A stretch of DNA of 64,000 nucleotides from Flavobacteriaceae bacterium (GCA_029243385.1 JAQWSC010000004.1:124001-188000), one strand, 5' to 3'; shown: positions 17,135 to 26,061, counted from the stretch's first letter. Notes: generated by a model from the letters alone, not told the origin. Program-made: numbers and translations.

Positions 17135-18484
17135 ATGATTTTAAGCGCAATAATTCAACAAACCGATAGTATAATTCCAAGTGTCGGGTTTACAGTAGAG
17201 GGGTTAATTCGAGGAGGAATTGGAATGGTTTTTGTGATCGTGCTAGCATTTTTGTTTAGCTCCAACAGAAGGGCTATTTCCTGGAAAACAGTTGGGATTG
17301 GATTGGGAGTCCAACTTTTGTTAGCCTTTGGTATTCTTCGTGTGTCTTTTATTCAAAAAGCTTTTGAATGGGTTGGAAATATTTTTATAAGTATTTTAGA
17401 CTTTACCAACGCAGGGAGCACTTTCTTGTTTGGCGATCTAATGAATAGTGAAACCTATGGGTTTATTTTTGTGTTTCAAATATTACCCACTATTATTTTC
17501 TTTTCGGCATTAACTTCGCTTTTTTTCTATCTTGGAATTATTCAGTTTATAGTAAAAGTCTTAGCGCAATTCATGACTCGTATATTGAATATTTCAGGAG
17601 CTGAAAGCTTATCTGTTATTGGGAATATATTTTTAGGCCAAACAGAAGCCCCTTTGATGATTAAGGCCTATTTAGAAAAAATGAACCGTTCCGAAATATT
17701 ATTGGTAATGATTGGCGGAATGGCCACTGTAGCTGGTGGCGTATTGGCTGCTTATATAGGGTTTTTGGGCGGTGAAGATCCCGTTTTACGATTACAATTT
17801 GCAAAACATTTACTAGCTGCTTCCGTTATGGCAGCACCTGGTGCCATCGTTATTTCAAAAATTTTATATCCACAAAGCGAAGAAATAAACACAAATGTTA
17901 CCGTTTCAATAGACAAAATAGGATCGAACGTATTGGATGCCATCGCAAATGGTACTTCTGAAGGAATCAAGCTCGCTGCAAACATTGGAGCTATGCTGCT
18001 TGTTTTTGTAGCACTTATAGCCATGCTTAATGGGATATTTGATTGGATCGGAGAAGTCTCAACACTCAATGCTTGGATTGCTGAAAACTCGCCCTATGAG
18101 AACTTGTCTTTGGAAGCCATTTTAGGAACTATTTTTGCTCCTTTAATGTGGCTTATGGGAGTTCCTTCGGTAGATCTTTTACCCATGGGTCAATTGCTTG
18201 GAGTTAAACTAGCAGCAAGTGAATTTATCGGATATATTCAATTGGCTGAGCTAAAAAATCCCGCAAACGCGATCCATTTCACTTACGAAAAGTCGATCAT
18301 TATGGCTACATACATGCTTTGTGGATTTGCAAATTTTGCTTCCATTGGAATCCAAATTGGAGGAATTGGCTCACTAGCTCCAGGACAGCGAAAATTACTA
18401 TCAGAATTTGGTATGCGCGCACTAGTTGGTGGAACATTAGCCTCCATAATGTCAGCCGTTATTGCTGGAATGATCATCGGTTAA
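17135..18484 (+). CDS. Concentrative nucleoside transporter (NupC/CNT family)
   Basis: This 449-residue inner-membrane protein has about ten hydrophobic segments and the CNT family core: the gate domain with GQTEAPLMIKAYLEKM, then MATVAGGVLAAYIGFLGG, NGTSEGIKLAANIGAMLLVF and the C-terminal GFANFASIGIQIGGIGSLAPGQR. CNT carriers take up nucleosides with H+ or Na+. It abuts the DUF151 gene and precedes thyA, so uptake and dTMP synthesis are neighbours; the deoxynucleoside kinase at 9540 could act on imported substrate. With a K+-dependent, possibly Na+-pumping pyrophosphatase nearby, Na+ coupling is conceivable, but that is speculation. Confidence 0.92.
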   Translation: MILSAIIQQTDSIIPSVGFTVEGLIRGGIGMVFVIVLAFLFSSNRRAISWKTVGIGLGVQLLLAFGILRVSFIQKAFEWVGNIFISILDFTNAGSTFLFGDLMNSETYGFIFVFQILPTIIFFSALTSLFFYLGIIQFIVKVLAQFMTRILNISGAESLSVIGNIFLGQTEAPLMIKAYLEKMNRSEILLVMIGGMATVAGGVLAAYIGFLGGEDPVLRLQFAKHLLAASVMAAPGAIVISKILYPQSEEINTNVTVSIDKIGSNVLDAIANGTSEGIKLAANIGAMLLVFVALIAMLNGIFDWIGEVSTLNAWIAENSPYENLSLEAILGTIFAPLMWLMGVPSVDLLPMGQLLGVKLAASEFIGYIQLAELKNPANAIHFTYEKSIIMATYMLCGFANFASIGIQIGGIGSLAPGQRKLLSEFGMRALVGGTLASIMSAVIAGMIIG

Positions 18485-18575
18485 ATTTCGTTAATAAAGT
18501 ATTGAAAAATAGTTCCAAAGGATTCAATCTATACCATAGATTTCTTTATTTTAGTAAATCAATTATACAACGTTT

Positions 18576-19400
18576 ATGAAGCAATATTTGGACATGGTAA
18601 ACCATGTTTTAGAGCATGGAGTTGAAAAATCAGACCGAACAGGAACAGGAACAAAAAGTGTTTTTGGGTATCAAATGCGTTTTGATTTGCAAAAAGGGTT
18701 TCCAATGGTGACTACCAAAAAACTTCATTTAAAATCTATTATCCATGAGCTTCTCTGGTTTATAAACGGAGATACCAACATCCAGTATTTAACAGAAAAT
18801 GGTGTGCGAATATGGAACGAATGGGCAGACGAAAACGGTGATTTGGGTCCCGTTTACGGTCATCAATGGCGAAATTGGAACAGCGAAGAAATTGATCAAA
18901 TAAAAGAGATTATCGAAACGCTAAAAACCAATCCAGACAGTCGGCGGATGTTAGTATCGGCATGGAATCCGAGTGTGCTTCCAGATACTTCTGTTTCTTT
19001 TTCTGAAAATGTAAGTCAAGGAAAAGCAGCGCTTCCCCCATGTCATGCTTTTTTTCAGTTTTATGTAGCCAACGGAAAACTTTCATGTCAACTCTATCAA
19101 AGAAGTGCTGATATATTTTTAGGGGTTCCTTTCAACATTGCCTCCTACGCCCTATTTACGATGATGATGGCGCAAGTATGCGGTTACGAAGCAGGCGAAT
19201 TTATTCATACTTTTGGAGATGCTCATATTTATAGCAATCATATTGAGCAGGTGAATCTTCAACTTTCCAGAGAACCCAAAACGCTTCCATCAATAAAAAT
19301 CAATCCAAACGTCACTTCTTTGTTTGATTTTACATTTTCGGATTTTGAACTCATCGACTACGACCCACATCCCCATATAAAAGGAGCGGTAGCGGTTTGA
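18576..19400 (+). CDS. thyA: Thymidylate synthase
   Basis: The 274-residue ThyA methylates dUMP with methylene-tetrahydrofolate, giving dTMP and dihydrofolate. Seen in order: the phosphate-binding RTGTGTKS loop, [26 protein letters not shown], the catalytic cysteine in [28 protein letters not shown] and the C-terminal [11 protein letters not shown] small insertion ([15 protein letters not shown]) before the catalytic loop matches Bacteroidota versions. The downstream gene contains the dihydrofolate reductase that recycles its folate product, though with its own promoter 168 bases away. Assignment is certain. Confidence 0.98.
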   Translation: MKQYLDMVNHVLEHGVEKSDRTGTGTKSVFGYQMRFDLQKGFPMVTTKKLHLKSIIHELLWFINGDTNIQYLTENGVRIWNEWADENGDLGPVYGHQWRNWNSEEIDQIKEIIETLKTNPDSRRMLVSAWNPSVLPDTSVSFSENVSQGKAALPPCHAFFQFYVANGKLSCQLYQRSADIFLGVPFNIASYALFTMMMAQVCGYEAGEFIHTFGDAHIYSNHIEQVNLQLSREPKTLPSIKINPNVTSLFDFTFSDFELIDYDPHPHIKGAVAV

Positions 19401-19500
19401 TTTTTGATTTTTTCTAGGAACTTGTAAATTATTCTTCACTTAAAATCTTTTTTTAGTACTATCTATTTGGTATTACTAGGTCAATTCCACAAGCAACTCC

Positions 19501-19520
19501 AATTACCAAGCTTGGTAATT
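19501..19520. promoter_or_regulatory. 20-base perfect palindrome upstream of the DHFR fusion gene
   Basis: AATTACCAAGCTTGGTAATT equals its own reverse complement. It ends 17 bases before the -7 box TATCTTTG and covers the -33 region. It is not followed by a T run. It could be the binding site of a dimeric repressor; the protein is unknown. Confidence 0.5.
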
Positions 19521-19537
19521 TGAAGTAAATTAAATAG

Positions 19538-19545
19538 TATCTTTG
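19538..19545 (+). promoter_or_regulatory. -7 promoter element for the 2TM-DHFR gene (TATCTTTG)
   Basis: TATCTTTG matches the TAnnTTTG consensus and lies 23 bases before the ATG at 19569. A TTG at 19512-19514, inside the palindrome, is a possible -33 element with a longish 23-base spacer. Confidence 0.6.
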
Positions 19546-19568
19546 TATCGATATTTATAAGCCCGAAT

Positions 19569-20474
19569 ATGTTTTTTAAAAAAAAGCAACTATCTCAAAT
19601 CGACGACGAGCAAATAGCGCTTGTAGAAAATGCTCAACAACGCATTCGACAAAAAAAACGCCTTTATAATCATTTTGTTTTTTGGGTGTTCGCTTCTATA
19701 ATTTTGTGGTTTGTTAATGTGGTCGTGGGTGTTCGTGAAGACATTCTTATTTTGGACTACCCTTGGTTTGTTTCAATAATTGTTGTTTGGAGTTTACTAT
19801 TACTCTTTCACACTTTTCAAGTCTTTATAACCAAACGTTTTATGGGAAAAGAATGGGAAAAAGAACAACTAAAAAGACTCACTGCACTCCAACAAGTCAA
19901 AATCGAAAAAATAAAACGAGCCTTGGATAAAGAAGCGCAACTCATTGCAGATTCCCAATTCCAAAACGAACAAATCCAACCAAAACAATGCATTACAATT
20001 ATTGCTGCTGCGGCAACGAATAATGCATTGGGAAAAGACAACAATCTGATTTGGCATTTATCCAATGATTTGAAAAGATTCAAAAGGTTGACCAAAGGAC
20101 ACCATGTTATTATGGGGCGAAAAACCTTTGAATCCATGCCCAAAGCCCTTCCTAGCAGAGTCAATGTCGTAATTACTAGACAAAAAGATTACCAACCCGA
20201 AGGAGCCGTAATCGTTCATTCGCTAGACGAGGCCTTGGAAATTGCTAAAGACGATGAACAACCTTTTATCATCGGGGGTGGTGAAATATACACGCAAGCA
20301 TTAAATATTGCACACCGAATTGAACTCACTCGGGTTCATGCCGATTTTGAAGCGGACACCTTTTTTCCATCCATTGACGAATCGGTTTGGAAAGAAACTT
20401 TTAAGGAAGATCATTTCAAGGATGCAAGCCATGACTATGACTTTACCTTTATTCAATACGAAAAAAATAACTAG
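19569..20474 (+). CDS. 2TM-domain protein fused to dihydrofolate reductase
   Basis: The 301-residue frame joins two parts. Residues 1-100 form a 2TM-type domain: a charged N-terminus, helix 1 at about 36-55 (FVFWVFASIILWF), helix 2 at about 64-87 (YPWFVSIIVVWSLLLLF), then an amphipathic coiled stretch to 139. Residues 141-301 are a full DHFR of 161 residues (ITIIAAAATNNALGKDNNLI, WHLSNDLKRFK with the catalytic acid, GRKTFESMP, IIGGGEIY), which reduces dihydrofolate to tetrahydrofolate. There is no Met at the domain junction and no frame break; the only nearby ATG is out of frame. The enzyme would be tethered to the inner membrane, facing the cytosol. In relatives I recall the two being separate adjacent genes, so this looks like a gene fusion. 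Confidence 0.88.
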   Translation: MFFKKKQLSQIDDEQIALVENAQQRIRQKKRLYNHFVFWVFASIILWFVNVVVGVREDILILDYPWFVSIIVVWSLLLLFHTFQVFITKRFMGKEWEKEQLKRLTALQQVKIEKIKRALDKEAQLIADSQFQNEQIQPKQCITIIAAAATNNALGKDNNLIWHLSNDLKRFKRLTKGHHVIMGRKTFESMPKALPSRVNVVITRQKDYQPEGAVIVHSLDEALEIAKDDEQPFIIGGGEIYTQALNIAHRIELTRVHADFEADTFFPSIDESVWKETFKEDHFKDASHDYDFTFIQYEKNN

Positions 20475-20487
20475 TTAAACATATTTT

Positions 20488-21378
20488 ATGAATGCATTTG
20501 TTTTCCCGGGACAGGGAGCTCAGTTTATTGGAATGGGACACGACTTGTACCAACAATCGTCTCAGGCAAAAAAACTTTTTGAAACCGCCAACGCTATTTT
20601 AGGGTTTTCTATAACAGACATCATGTTTGAGGGTACTTCTGAAGACTTAAAACAGACTCGAGTTACACAGCCTGCAATATTTTTACATTCGGTAATTCTT
20701 CACGCCGTGATGAATCACACCGTACAGCCAAATTGTGTTGCTGGACATTCTTTGGGTGAATTTTCAGCTTTAGTAGCCAACGGCACACTTACTTTTGAAG
20801 ACGGATTGCGATTGGTTTCCAAAAGAGCTTTGGCGATGCAAAAAGCCTGTGAAAATACTCCAGGAACTATGGCTGCCGTTTTAGGGTTGGAAAATGGAAT
20901 TGTTGAAGAAGTCTGCAAAAATACTGAAGGTGTTGTCATAGCGGCTAATTACAATTGCCCCGGGCAACTGGTTATTTCAGGAGCTGTTCCAGCAGTTGAG
21001 AAAGCATGCGAAACTTTAAAAGAAAAAGGAGCTCGAAGAGCCTTGTTGTTACCCGTAGGCGGCGCATTTCATTCTCCGCTTATGGATGCTGCTAAAAAAG
21101 AATTGGCTGAAGCCATCAACAATACACAATTTAACACACCTCATTTTCCAATTTATCAAAATGTGACTACAACTGCCGTTTCAGACGCTAGTCAAATTCA
21201 ACAAAATTTAATTGACCAACTAACAGCACCCGTCAAATGGACGCAAAGCGTTGAGCAAATGATTGCCGATGGAGTTACACATTTTAAAGAAATAGGCCCT
21301 GGCAAAGTGCTTCAAGGGTTGATTAAAAAAATTCATCGTGAAGCAGAAACTTCTAGCGGCGAATTTCAAGAAAGCTAA
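20488..21378 (+). CDS. fabD: Malonyl-CoA:ACP transacylase (FabD)
   Basis: FabD moves malonyl from CoA to acyl carrier protein, supplying the elongation unit for fatty acid synthesis. The 296-residue protein has FPGQGAQFIGMG at the N-terminus, the catalytic serine Ser88 in GHSLGEFSALV, the malonate-binding QPAIFLHS region, and the catalytic histidine in VGGAFHSPLMDAA. The C-terminal GPGKVLQGLIKKI is also typical. It starts 13 bases after the DHFR fusion gene and may be co-transcribed. Its stop lies three bases from the convergent PqqB-like gene, with no terminator visible between them. Confidence 0.96.
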   Translation: MNAFVFPGQGAQFIGMGHDLYQQSSQAKKLFETANAILGFSITDIMFEGTSEDLKQTRVTQPAIFLHSVILHAVMNHTVQPNCVAGHSLGEFSALVANGTLTFEDGLRLVSKRALAMQKACENTPGTMAAVLGLENGIVEEVCKNTEGVVIAANYNCPGQLVISGAVPAVEKACETLKEKGARRALLLPVGGAFHSPLMDAAKKELAEAINNTQFNTPHFPIYQNVTTTAVSDASQIQQNLIDQLTAPVKWTQSVEQMIADGVTHFKEIGPGKVLQGLIKKIHREAETSSGEFQES

Positions 21379-21381
21379 TCG

Positions 21382-22329
21382 TTATAATTCAAAAATAGCT
21401 CCTTGTTGAGCCACTTGATAGCCCATCTTTTTTAACCTTTTTTTGGAAGGATGATTGTCTAACAACGCTGGATTGGAATGATTCAAGTGAATAAAAATAA
21501 TTTTAGAACGGATTGTTTCTGATTCGTTTCGAAACAACTCAAGAGTTTCTTCTATGAACGGATGTGGAACCTCGCTCATGGGTCTTGGTATTTCTCCTTC
21601 GCTGTAAAAGGTGGCATCAATAAAGGCATAATCCACTTTCTTTACTTCTTCAACGATATCTTTTTCCCACAAATGCCACTTGTCAATATCGGGAATAAAC
21701 AAGGCTTTTGTGTTTTTACCTTCTATTAAGTAGCCCACTGTTTCTGAAAATTCATCTCTATGAGGAACTAAAAATGGCGTGAGTTGCAATTGGCTGTTAA
21801 CAGCTACGGGAACTCGATTTTGCATGGAATTGAGTTGAATGTTTTGGAGAGCCACCAATTGACTCCAAGGACCATTTGATCGTAAGTATTGCGCCATTTT
21901 GGGCATGGCGTAAACAGGAATGTTTTTGGCTCCCAAAGCCTCTCTGCCCAAATACATTAAACCTGTATAGTGTCCTATGTGCGCATGTGTTAAAAAAATA
22001 CCGTCAACACTGCTTGATTCTGAACCCTGATTCAGCATACGAATTTGATCTGTAATATTAGGAGTAGCTTCGATCAAATATTTTGTATTATTTATTCGAT
22101 CTACTATCCCCAAACTTGTCACATACTTTTTGGGTTGCTTGCCTTGGTAATACAATTGGCAGCATGTTTTTTGACAACCAATGTGGGGGTATCCTCCGTC
22201 TTGCGAGATTCCTAGCACTTGAATGTATTGTGCAGGTGGGTCAATCGATAATACTGAAAAACTCAAAAATACTCCGCTAAAAAAAAGTACGGCTATAAAA
22301 AAAGCTCGGTATGTGTTCAAAAAACGCAA
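21382..22329 (-). CDS. Metallo-beta-lactamase fold hydrolase, PqqB-like
   Basis: The 315-residue protein has an N-terminal hydrophobic segment (about residues 8-29, likely a signal or anchor) and an MBL-fold domain with the metal-binding motif THAHIGHYTGL. The opening QVLGISQDGGYPHIGC and the CCQLYY cysteines match PqqB-type proteins, but no other pqq gene is present, so it should not be called a PQQ-synthesis enzyme. A periplasmic or membrane-attached hydrolase is more likely. It begins two bases after the mscS-type gene stop and is probably translated from the same message. Confidence 0.8.
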   Translation of the reverse strand: MRFLNTYRAFFIAVLFFSGVFLSFSVLSIDPPAQYIQVLGISQDGGYPHIGCQKTCCQLYYQGKQPKKYVTSLGIVDRINNTKYLIEATPNITDQIRMLNQGSESSSVDGIFLTHAHIGHYTGLMYLGREALGAKNIPVYAMPKMAQYLRSNGPWSQLVALQNIQLNSMQNRVPVAVNSQLQLTPFLVPHRDEFSETVGYLIEGKNTKALFIPDIDKWHLWEKDIVEEVKKVDYAFIDATFYSEGEIPRPMSEVPHPFIEETLELFRNESETIRSKIIFIHLNHSNPALLDNHPSKKRLKKMGYQVAQQGAIFEL

Positions 22330-22331
22330 AA

Positions 22332-23450
22332 CTAAGAAGTAGATTTTGATGCATCCTTTTCAACATAAATAGAGGTCGATGGGAAAGCAAAAGATGCCTT
22401 GTGCTTGCTTACAATTTCCATGATCTTATAATTAACATCTTGGCGAACATTAATAAGGTCGTCCCAACTGGGGCTGGCTACAAAATACATCACTAAAATA
22501 TCTAAAGAGCTGCTAGCAAATTCTTGAAAGCGAACGCGACCGTCTTGGTTGGTATCAGGATGTTCGTCAATCATTATTTGAATATCAGACACTATATTTT
22601 TGATTTGATCAATAGAAGAATCGTAGGTCAATCCAATAAAAAACCGAACACGACGCACAGGTCTTGCCCCCAAATTGTCCAACTCTGCATTGACCATATT
22701 TTTATTGGGAACAGTAACAATACTTTTATCAAAAGTTCGAACACGCGTGCTTCGAAATCCTACCTTTTCAACCACACCCGTAACACTTCCGGCAGTAATA
22801 GCATCTCCAACTGTAAATGGTCGGTCGAAAAAAATAGTAAACGAACCTAATAAATTTTCCAAGCTTTCCTTTGAAGCCATTGCAATGGCTATTCCTCCTA
22901 TTCCTAGACCTGCTGCCATTGCCGTAACATTGACTTCAAAAACACTGCTTAAAACTGTTAAAACAATCAAAACAATAAGAATTACTTTTAGCAAATCAAT
23001 AGCAAACGGAATCAACTGATCGTCCATTTTATTATCTGTTTGTAACGCTCTGTGCTTTAAAATCAACCCAACAAAATCAATAAAACGCAAGACGATCCAA
23101 AATATTGAAAATATCCAACAAACAGAAAATACTCTGGATACTAACATAAGAATACCAAACTCGTCGGCGGGAGCCAAATTCCAAGCTGAAGGTATTTGTA
23201 GATAGGTAGTCGCCAAGTACAGTATTCCCAACATAATGAAAAGCCCCAAAGGCTTCATCATTAGGCTGTCAAATTTTTCAACTCCAACTGCTTGTTCTTT
23301 TTTGCCAAAAAGACGATACAACAAGTGGCTGAGATATTTGGAAATAATTCGTTTAAAAAGAAATCCTAGGAGAAGGGTTCCTAAAAACAACAAATAACTT
23401 TTTGCTGTATTCTCAAAATAAATGCCGTCTAAAAATGCTTGTAAATTCAT
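22332..23450 (-). CDS. Mechanosensitive ion channel, MscS family
   Basis: The 372-residue inner-membrane protein has about four N-terminal hydrophobic helices, then the MscS pore helix and beta domain: GLGIGGIAIAMASKESLENLLGSFTIFFDRPFTVGD at about residues 186-221 is the family hallmark, followed by VEKVGFRSTRVRTFDKSIV. The cytoplasmic alpha/beta cage makes up the C-terminus. Such channels release solutes under hypo-osmotic shock. It has a -7 element TATCTTTG 22 bases upstream of its ATG and heads a two-gene unit with the PqqB-like hydrolase. It is a medium-sized MscS-like protein, not the minimal form. Confidence 0.93.
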   Translation of the reverse strand: MNLQAFLDGIYFENTAKSYLLFLGTLLLGFLFKRIISKYLSHLLYRLFGKKEQAVGVEKFDSLMMKPLGLFIMLGILYLATTYLQIPSAWNLAPADEFGILMLVSRVFSVCWIFSIFWIVLRFIDFVGLILKHRALQTDNKMDDQLIPFAIDLLKVILIVLIVLTVLSSVFEVNVTAMAAGLGIGGIAIAMASKESLENLLGSFTIFFDRPFTVGDAITAGSVTGVVEKVGFRSTRVRTFDKSIVTVPNKNMVNAELDNLGARPVRRVRFFIGLTYDSSIDQIKNIVSDIQIMIDEHPDTNQDGRVRFQEFASSSLDILVMYFVASPSWDDLINVRQDVNYKIMEIVSKHKASFAFPSTSIYVEKDASKSTS

Positions 23451-23472
23451 AACTGTTGATTCTTATTAATTG

Positions 23473-23480
23473 CAAAGATA
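23473..23480 (-). promoter_or_regulatory. -7 promoter element for the MscS-type gene (TATCTTTG)
   Basis: TATCTTTG on the minus strand (23480-23473) exactly fits TAnnTTTG and lies 22 bases before the ATG at 23450. A clear -33 TTG at normal spacing was not found. Confidence 0.55.
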
Positions 23481-23494
23481 AAAGAATATAACTA

Positions 23495-23680
23495 CTAGTT
23501 TTGCTCAATAGAAATAGCCTGAAAAGTAATCATCGAATATTGGTCAAATATTGTTGTTACTTCAATAGGATTGCAGCAGACTTCACAGTCCTCGATATAG
23601 GTCTGAGAGCCCACAGATGGGTCCAAAAGCATTGATATTTCCTCCCAACAGTACGGGCATTGAAAAAAATGTTCTTCCAT
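23495..23680 (-). CDS. CPXCG motif-containing small cysteine-rich protein
   Basis: A 61-residue protein with two cysteine pairs: CPYC at residues 8-11 and the CEVCC cluster at about 32-36 (EDCEVCCNPIEV). This is the conserved CPXCG family found in many proteobacteria and Bacteroidota, thought to bind zinc or another metal; no function is established. The second half (ITFQAISIE) forms a beta-strand as in relatives. It is six bases downstream of the ABC-F gene and probably shares its transcript. Confidence 0.85.
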   Translation of the reverse strand: MEEHFFQCPYCWEEISMLLDPSVGSQTYIEDCEVCCNPIEVTTIFDQYSMITFQAISIEQN

Positions 23681-23686
23681 TGATTT

Positions 23687-25594
23687 TTAGGATTGTTGAT
23701 CGAGTTCATCTTGTAATTTTTCCCAACGCTGCATGGAGTCTTTCAACTCTTCCTTTTTGGATTGATAGTTGTCAAAAAATGTGGCGTCAGAAACTGTTTC
23801 GTCATAATTTTCGGCCAAAGCAACATCCCATTGGGCGAGTTGTTTTTCAATAGCATTGATTTTAGATTCGGTATTGCTTATTTTATTTTGAATCGATCGC
23901 ATCTTTTTTTGGAGTTCGTTTTTAAGTCCATTGCTGGACTTATGAATTTTTTCTTTGGGATCTTTTTTTTCAGCTTCTCTTAATGAGTCCAAACTGCGTT
24001 GTTCCAAATAATAATTAATGTCTCCTAAATATTCTTTTAGCTTATGATTTCTAAACTCATACACTTTTTCGGATAAACCATCTAGAAAATCACGATCGTG
24101 AGAAACCAAAATTAAAGTCCCATCAAAATTCTGAAGGGCAGCTTTTAGTACATTTTTGGATTGAATATCCAAGTGGTTGGTAGGTTCATCCATCACCAAC
24201 ACATTGAAGGGTTGAAGCAGCAATTTACTCAATGCCAATCGATTACGCTCTCCACCCGATAGCACTTTAACTTTTTTATCAACATCATCGCCTCGAAACA
24301 AGAAAGAACCCAAAATATCCCGAACCCTTCTTCGATTGGTTTCATTAGCGGCGTCTATCATTGTATCAAGAACTGTTTTTTCACCCTCCAAGTACTCTGC
24401 TTGATTTTGTGCAAAATATCCAATTTGGACGTTGTGTCCCAACTGACATTCTCCTTGGTAATCAATTTCGTTTACCATAATTTTTGCAAGAGTAGATTTA
24501 CCCTGACCATTTTGACCTACAAACGAAATTTTTTGACCTCTTACAATTTGAATATTGACTTCATGCAACACCTTTTTATCGCCATAACTCTTGGAAAGGT
24601 TCTTGGTTTCGACGACAACTTTACCAGGCTGAATCGATACTGGAAAGGTGATTTTCATAGTTTCAGTCTCTTCGCTGTCAACCTCAATACGGTCTATTTT
24701 ATCGAGCTTCTTTATCAGCGACTGCGCCATAGATGCTTTGGAAGCCTTCGCACGAAATCGCTCAATCAGTCTTTCGGTTTGGGCAATCTCTTTTTCCTGG
24801 TTTTTTTGAGCGGAAAGTTGTTGGGTGATAATTTCTTTTCGAAGAAGTAAATATTGGGTATATGATTTGTTAAAGTCATAAATTCGCTGAGCTGTAATTT
24901 CAATGGTTCTGTTGGTAACCTGATTTAAAAACATCTTGTCATGAGAGACCATCATTAAGGCACCTTTGTAATTTTTCAGAAAATTTTCCAGCCAAATGAT
25001 CGATTCAATATCCAAATGGTTGGTAGGCTCATCCAAAAGCAGCAAATCGTTGTGTTGAAGCAAGAGTTTGGCTAATTCAATACGCATGCGCCACCCTCCA
25101 GAAAAGGTATCGGTAGGTTGATCAAAATCGGCGGGTTGAAATCCCAATCCTAATAAAATCTTTTCTGTTTCTCCAGGATATTGATATCCTCCCAACATTT
25201 CAAAGCGCTCTGATGTTTCAGAAACTGAAACCATTAAATCGTGGTACGATTGGCTTTCATAATCTGTTCGTGTCGCCAATTGATTGTTGATTTCTTCAAT
25301 TTCTTTTTCCAATGCTAAAAGTTCTTCAAAAGCAGTGTAGGCTTCTTCTCTAACCGTTCTGCCCTTTTCAAAATCAATATCTTGTCGTAAAAAACCAATT
25401 TTTATATCTTTTTCGGTGGCTATTTGACCACTGTCTTCTGAAATGTCTTTGGCAATTACCTTAAGGAGCGTAGATTTTCCTGCTCCGTTTTTTCCAATAA
25501 GTCCGACTCTATCTCCAGCTCCTATTCGAAACGAAATATTTCGAAACAAATAGGTTCCTCCAAATGAAAGTGACAATTCGTGAACATTGAGCAT
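23687..25594 (-). CDS. ABC-F family ATPase
   Basis: A 635-residue cytosolic protein with two ABC domains and no membrane segments. Walker A motifs are GKNGAGKSTLLK (about residue 36) and GQNGQGKSTLAK (about residue 350); signature motifs are FSGGWRMR and LSGGERNR; both Walker B sites are followed by DEPTNHLDI. The arginine-rich linker between domains (ERLIERFRAKASKASMAQSL) is the ABC-F crossover that reaches into the ribosome, and the C-terminus ends in a coiled coil. ABC-F proteins act on stalled or antibiotic-bound ribosomes. It is closest in layout to the Uup/YheS types; an antibiotic-resistance role is not indicated by context. Confidence 0.93.
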   Translation of the reverse strand: MLNVHELSLSFGGTYLFRNISFRIGAGDRVGLIGKNGAGKSTLLKVIAKDISEDSGQIATEKDIKIGFLRQDIDFEKGRTVREEAYTAFEELLALEKEIEEINNQLATRTDYESQSYHDLMVSVSETSERFEMLGGYQYPGETEKILLGLGFQPADFDQPTDTFSGGWRMRIELAKLLLQHNDLLLLDEPTNHLDIESIIWLENFLKNYKGALMMVSHDKMFLNQVTNRTIEITAQRIYDFNKSYTQYLLLRKEIITQQLSAQKNQEKEIAQTERLIERFRAKASKASMAQSLIKKLDKIDRIEVDSEETETMKITFPVSIQPGKVVVETKNLSKSYGDKKVLHEVNIQIVRGQKISFVGQNGQGKSTLAKIMVNEIDYQGECQLGHNVQIGYFAQNQAEYLEGEKTVLDTMIDAANETNRRRVRDILGSFLFRGDDVDKKVKVLSGGERNRLALSKLLLQPFNVLVMDEPTNHLDIQSKNVLKAALQNFDGTLILVSHDRDFLDGLSEKVYEFRNHKLKEYLGDINYYLEQRSLDSLREAEKKDPKEKIHKSSNGLKNELQKKMRSIQNKISNTESKINAIEKQLAQWDVALAENYDETVSDATFFDNYQSKKEELKDSMQRWEKLQDELDQQS

Positions 25595-25633
25595 AATTCT
25601 AAAGTCTGATTAGGTTCGTTAATCTTCAACACG

Positions 25634-25650
25634 TACTTTTGGCAAAAGTA
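25634..25650. promoter_or_regulatory. Symmetric divergent promoter between the ABC-F and DUF983 genes
   Basis: TACTTTTG-G-CAAAAGTA is a 17-base perfect inverted repeat around a central G. Each arm is a TAnnTTTG -7 box: 25634-25641 for the plus-strand DUF983 gene and 25650-25643 for the minus-strand ABC-F gene. Polymerase bound to one box would cover the other. Confidence 0.55.
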
Positions 25651-25671
25651 AATATTTTAAAATGATTTTGT

Positions 25672-26061
25672 GTGATAAGTAAAGGAGATAAAATATACAG
25701 TATTTTAAACGGGCTTTGTCCCAGATGCCATCAGCAAAAAATGTATCGGTTTTCGAACCCATTTGTTGTTTCTGACACTCTTAAGATGAACGAAAAATGC
25801 AACGATTGTGGTCTGAAATACAAAATGGAGCCTTCGTTCTTCTTTGGGGCTATGTATGTGAGTTATGCTGTTGGAGTTGCTATTGCCGTAGCTGTATTTG
25901 TGGTGTCTGTTTTGATTTTTAAAACTCGCCTAATTACTTCTTTCTACTGGATTTCAGGGACTCTTTTCGTAATACTACCTATTATTTTAAGGATTTCAAG
26001 AAATATTTGGATCAATTTTTTTGTGAGTTACGACAGCAACGCAGCGTCCAAAAACCGATGA
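25672..26061 (+). CDS. DUF983 family membrane protein
   Basis: The 129-residue protein has an N-terminal zinc-ribbon-like part (CPRCHQQKMY and CNDCGLKY, four cysteines in two CxxC pairs) and two transmembrane helices (about residues 60-84 and 90-110). This is DUF983, common in Bacteroidota and Alphaproteobacteria, without known function. The reading frame opens with GTG at 25672; an in-frame ATG is absent, and the ATG at 25662 runs into a stop after six codons. Its last 34 bases overlap tail-to-tail with the FAD oxidoreductase gene. Confidence 0.88.
   Translation: MISKGDKIYSILNGLCPRCHQQKMYRFSNPFVVSDTLKMNEKCNDCGLKYKMEPSFFFGAMYVSYAVGVAIAVAVFVVSVLIFKTRLITSFYWISGTLFVILPIILRISRNIWINFFVSYDSNAASKNR

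Noticed and set aside
21382-22329. PQQ biosynthesis protein PqqB
   Set aside because: Only the fold and a few motifs match; no other pqq gene is near and the protein has an N-terminal hydrophobic segment, so the pathway assignment is not supported.
24401-24850. A 149-codon plus-strand frame opposite the ABC-F gene
   Set aside because: It lies wholly within conserved ATPase coding sequence and its product shows no signal, domain or sensible composition.
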